A stretch of DNA of 64,000 nt from Litoribacillus peritrichatus (GTDB taxonomy: Bacteria; Pseudomonadota; Gammaproteobacteria; Pseudomonadales; Litoribrevibacteraceae). The translations under genes were made by a program, and so were the position numbers. The stretch's first letter is position 1. Every line of letters starts with the position of its first letter. Positions 61,209-64,000 of this stretch are shown here, in pieces. The stretch lies in contig NZ_BAABBN010000015.1 of assembly GCF_039537985.1 (NCBI RefSeq), positions 62,001-126,000 of the forward strand, given 5' to 3'. A model generated the notes under the pieces. That model was not told the origin of the DNA. It saw nothing but the letters and a program-made list of their open reading frames with translations, and ran no database searches.

Positions 61209-62215
61209 TGGCTCCGAAGAAAATTATCCCTAAAAGTACAGGCGATTCGTCTTCAGGCAAGCATTGGGTAATTGCAGGGGCGGGCTCTATTGGTTTGTGG
61301 TTGGGGGCGCATTTGGTGGCCGCTGGTGAACGAGTAACGTTTCTGGCCCGGCCGAGAATCATTTCAAAAGTACAAACCCACGGTGTGCACCTGACCAGTT
61401 GGCAGGGCAAAGACATGCGCATTCCTGCTGAAAAGTTGGTGATGACGGCGGACGAAGCCTGTTTGGCGGAAGCCGATGTGGTACTGATCTCGGTAAAAAG
61501 TAAGGACACACTTACCATTGGGGAACAGGTTGCTCGTTACATCAAGCCGAATACCTGTGTGGTCAGTGCTCAAAACGGTATCAACAACGCTGCTGCTCTG
61601 AAGAACATTTTCATGAGCCACAACGTGGGTTCTCTGATGGTGCCATACAATGTAATGCCTATGGATGAGGGACGCTATCATTGCGGCACGGAGGGAAACC
61701 TGGTCATAGATTCCCGCTTCAGTGATTTGGCGGAAGTTATTCGCAGAGCAGATTTGACGATCAAAACCGCAGACGACATGCACGAGGTGTTATGGGGGAA
61801 GTTGCTGCTGAACCTGAATAATCCGCTCAATGCGTTGTCGGGCGTGCCCTTGGTGGAAGAACTTGCAGACCGCCGCTGGCGTAAGCAATTGGCGGATTGC
61901 ATGGATGAAGTGCTGAATATTCTTGGTGAGTTGGGTATTCAGCCCAAAGTGCAATCGCCAGTGCCAGCCTCATTCATTCCGAAAATTCTGAGGTTACCCA
62001 CGTTTTTATTCAAACTCGTGGCCGGAAAAATGCTTCAGATTGATCCTTTGGCGCGTTCATCCATGTGGGAAGACATTTCGTTAGGGCGACCGACTGAAAT
62101 TGATTACATCAATGGCGAAGTGGTGCGATATGCCCGGAGCCTGGGCATGGAAGCGCCGATTAATGAACGGGTGATTTCAGACATTAAACGTTTGGAGCAA
62201 ACGTCTGTTAAATAA
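61208..62215 (+). CDS. 2-dehydropantoate 2-reductase-like protein
   Basis: A 335-residue PanE/ApbA family reductase. The NADPH-binding Rossmann loop is IAGAGSIGLWLGAHLVAAGERVTFLARPR at about residues 22-50. EADVVLISVKSKDTLTIGEQVARYI, SAQNGINNAAAL, LWGKLLLNLNNPLNAL (catalytic Lys) and SSMWEDISLGRPTEIDYINGEVV are the standard motifs. It may be the pantothenate enzyme, but many paralogues act on other 2-keto acids. Its start overlaps the Mpo1-like gene, so it may work in the same pathway (inference). Confidence 0.9.
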   Translation: MAPKKIIPKSTGDSSSGKHWVIAGAGSIGLWLGAHLVAAGERVTFLARPRIISKVQTHGVHLTSWQGKDMRIPAEKLVMTADEACLAEADVVLISVKSKDTLTIGEQVARYIKPNTCVVSAQNGINNAAALKNIFMSHNVGSLMVPYNVMPMDEGRYHCGTEGNLVIDSRFSDLAEVIRRADLTIKTADDMHEVLWGKLLLNLNNPLNALSGVPLVEELADRRWRKQLADCMDEVLNILGELGIQPKVQSPVPASFIPKILRLPTFLFKLVAGKMLQIDPLARSSMWEDISLGRPTEIDYINGEVVRYARSLGMEAPINERVISDIKRLEQTSVK

Positions 62216-62244
62216 ATTCCAGAAGAATATATGTACAGTGATGA

Positions 62245-62273
62245 AAAAAGGAGGCTTTGCAGGCCTCCTTTTT
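62245..62273. terminator. Bidirectional rho-independent terminator
   Basis: AAAAAGGAGGC and GCCTCCTTTTT flank TTTGCAG. It lies between the PanE-like gene and the convergent bioA. Confidence 0.92.
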
Positions 62274-62305
62274 ATTTTCTTTGAGCTTTTACGCGCTTCT
62301 GGCGT

Positions 62306-63601
62306 TTATCGCTCTCTCAAAAACCAGTCTTTCATGACATCGGTAATGGCTTTTAACTGCTCAGGGGTAATGATGTACGGAGGCATTGTGTATATGTAAC
62401 GTTCGAATGGACGTATCCAGACCCCGCGCTCGGCAGCGAATTCCTGAATGCCTTGGTGGAACGATGGGTCTTTCACTTCTATGCATCCGGACGCGCCCAA
62501 TACTCGGGTTTCTACCACTTCTTCGTGTTTGAAATCGAGTAACTCGTCTTTCAGTTGTTGTTCGATCTGTGCAATCTTGCTTAAGAAATCATCCCGCTGA
62601 AATATTTCGATGGCTTTTAGGCCAACGGCACATGCAGTGGGGTTGCCCATAAAGGTGGGGCCATGCATGAATGCGGTGCTGGCGCTGTCGGACAAAAAGG
62701 CGCCGAAAATCTCGGAGGTGGTTAAGGTGGCGGCGTGGCCGAGATAGCCCGCAGTTAAACCTTTGGCCAGAATCATGATGTCTGGCGTCACATCGGTATG
62801 CTCGGTCGCGAACAACTTGCCTGTACGACCAAAACCGGTGGCCACTTCATCAAATATAAGCAGGATATTGTGTTGTTTACAAAGTGCTTTTAACTGATTC
62901 AGGTATTTAGGAGAGTAGTAGTTGAATCCTCCTGCCCCTTGCATTAAGGGTTCCACAATCATGGCTGCGATGTTATTTCCGTTCTCTTCAAACAGCTGGC
63001 GTGCTTTTTCAATGTCGGCTGCCACTTCGGCGTCTGAGGCATTAAAGCCGCCACTCGGAGCGTCTAAGAAGAACTGCTCCGGAGTGATGCCATGAAACAT
63101 CTTGTGCATGCCTTCGGCAGGATCACACACAGACATACAGGCGGTGGTATCGCCGTGGTAAGCTCGCTGTAACGCAACCACTTTGGTCTTGTGTTGTTGA
63201 CCTTGGTTGAAGAAGTATTGCAGGGCCATCTTGATGGCCACTTCCACGCCAACAGAACCACTGTCGGAAAAGAACACATGGTTCAGTCCTTCAGGGGTAA
63301 TCTCAACCAGCTTATCGGCAAAGCTCTGAGTGGTTTGGTTTTTTAATCCGCCCAGCATTACGTGACTGAATTTATTAATCTGATCGGTCATTGCCTGGTT
63401 TAATTCCGGGTGGTTGTATCCATGCGTTACGCACCACCATGAGGAAATGGCATCAATCAGCTGTTTGCCGTCGGCCATTGTCAGTATCACGCCTTTGGTT
63501 TCAACCACTTCCAGGTTGATCTCTAAACTTTGCATTTGCGCATATGGATACCAAACTGAGCCGTAAGTTTCTGAATGGTTGATGGTGGTAGATTGCGTCA
63601 T
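62306..63601 (-). CDS. bioA: Adenosylmethionine-8-amino-7-oxononanoate aminotransferase
   Basis: A 431-residue PLP enzyme that makes 7,8-diaminopelargonate for biotin, using S-adenosylmethionine as amino donor. VWYPYAQMQS at the start, ISSWWCVTHGYNHPELNQAM, FFSDSGSVGVEVAIKMALQYF, ALQRAYHGDTTACMSVCDP, LLIFDEVATGFGRTGKLFA and ILAKGLTAGYLGHAAT (PLP Lys) are the BioA motifs. The biotin partners bioBFHCD are not in the window. It is divergent from a saccharopine dehydrogenase-like gene across 171 bases. Confidence 0.97.
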   Translation of the reverse strand: MTQSTTINHSETYGSVWYPYAQMQSLEINLEVVETKGVILTMADGKQLIDAISSWWCVTHGYNHPELNQAMTDQINKFSHVMLGGLKNQTTQSFADKLVEITPEGLNHVFFSDSGSVGVEVAIKMALQYFFNQGQQHKTKVVALQRAYHGDTTACMSVCDPAEGMHKMFHGITPEQFFLDAPSGGFNASDAEVAADIEKARQLFEENGNNIAAMIVEPLMQGAGGFNYYSPKYLNQLKALCKQHNILLIFDEVATGFGRTGKLFATEHTDVTPDIMILAKGLTAGYLGHAATLTTSEIFGAFLSDSASTAFMHGPTFMGNPTACAVGLKAIEIFQRDDFLSKIAQIEQQLKDELLDFKHEEVVETRVLGASGCIEVKDPSFHQGIQEFAAERGVWIRPFERYIYTMPPYIITPEQLKAITDVMKDWFLRER

Positions 63602-63772
63602 GAAGGTTTCCCTGTAACTGATGAACCAGTGGCTGGCGGTTGAGTTTCTATCCTCAACAACCTGCCAGAGACAAAATGTGCCTGAAAAAGTCGTGCTGCG
63701 GCAACAGATTTTTCTAAAAAGGAACTAGTATAACAAATAGACTTTACAACAGGATGGTAAGCGAGGGAATTT

Positions 63773-64000
63773 ATGACGCCAAGGGTTTACGACATCGTTA
63801 TTTTTGGCGCGACGGGTTTTACCGGCCAGTTAACTGTTCAGTATTTGTCTCAAAAGCTGGTCGATGGAACGTTCTCCTTGGCCATTGCCGGTCGTAATTT
63901 CAATAAACTGCACACGCTCAAGAATGAACTGGTTGCGATTGACCGGGGAAACGAAGTGATTGGCGTTGAGGTGGCCGATGTTGCTGATGAAGCTTCGATG
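63773..64000 (+). CDS. Saccharopine dehydrogenase-like protein, N-terminal 76 residues (cut by window edge)
   Basis: The frame from the ATG at 63773 stays open to the end. It reads MTPRVYDIVIFGATGFTGQL, then YLSQK, LAIAGRNFNKL and VIGVEVADVADEASM. VIFGATGFTG with LAIAGRN is typical of the trans-acting enoyl reductase / saccharopine dehydrogenase-like NAD(P) proteins often linked to lipid metabolism. GAGGGAATTT precedes the start. The rest lies outside the window. Confidence 0.82.
   Translation, partial: MTPRVYDIVIFGATGFTGQLTVQYLSQKLVDGTFSLAIAGRNFNKLHTLKNELVAIDRGNEVIGVEVADVADEASM

Overview
The window is a stretch of chromosome from a gammaproteobacterium, most likely a marine-type member of the Oceanospirillales/Pseudomonadales. 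Three things point there. The core gene order (npr-rapZ-ptsN-hpf-rpoN-lptB-lptA-lptC-kdsC-kdsD and ibaG-murA-hisG-hisD-algW-Nif3) is close to that of Pseudomonas. The mreBCD-maf-rng-yhdP block is the general gammaproteobacterial one. A large VolA/Pla-1-type lipase sits with DUF1302 and DUF1329 genes, a combination common in lipid- and hydrocarbon-using marine bacteria. I cannot name the species. No rRNA, tRNA, CRISPR array, insertion sequence, prophage or integration site was seen.

Layout. 1-10.4 kb: a truncated AidB-like acyl-CoA dehydrogenase with its TetR regulator and operator, a YheT-type hydrolase, a CBS-domain protein, two small exported proteins, a periplasmic solute-binding protein, a DUF349 protein, fbp, and mpl-ubiX. 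10.6-14.5 kb: a small basic protein and gatCAB. 14.9-23.4 kb: mreBCD, maf, rng and yhdP, one forward run for cell shape and envelope lipid transport. 23.5-34.0 kb, reverse strand: darP, mgtE, the nitrogen-PTS/rpoN block, LPS transport and Kdo synthesis, and a cation exchanger. 34.3-38.8 kb, forward: mlaC, ibaG, murA, hisG, hisD. 38.9-43.7 kb: algW-type protease, Nif3 protein, zapG and zapE (division), and a DsbA-like lipoprotein.

43.8-55.4 kb is the most distinctive part. It holds a thiolase facing a very large lipoprotein lipase, a DUF1302 predicted outer-membrane barrel, a DUF1329 LolA-like periplasmic protein and a MalT-like LuxR regulator. Between them lie palindromes and hairpins. I read this as a candidate surface-lipid hydrolysis and uptake system (inference). 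55.5-64 kb: an unrecognised exported protein, a Bax-like glucosaminidase lipoprotein, a DUF3080 lipoprotein with two small membrane-anchored unknowns, an AraC regulator, an Mpo1-like enzyme coupled to a ketopantoate reductase-like gene, bioA, and the start of a saccharopine dehydrogenase-like gene.

Two expected gene groups are missing from their usual places: tldD/pmbA between yhdP and mgtE, and mlaFED(B) in front of mlaC. Several genes seem to start at TTG or GTG behind strong Shine-Dalgarno sites.
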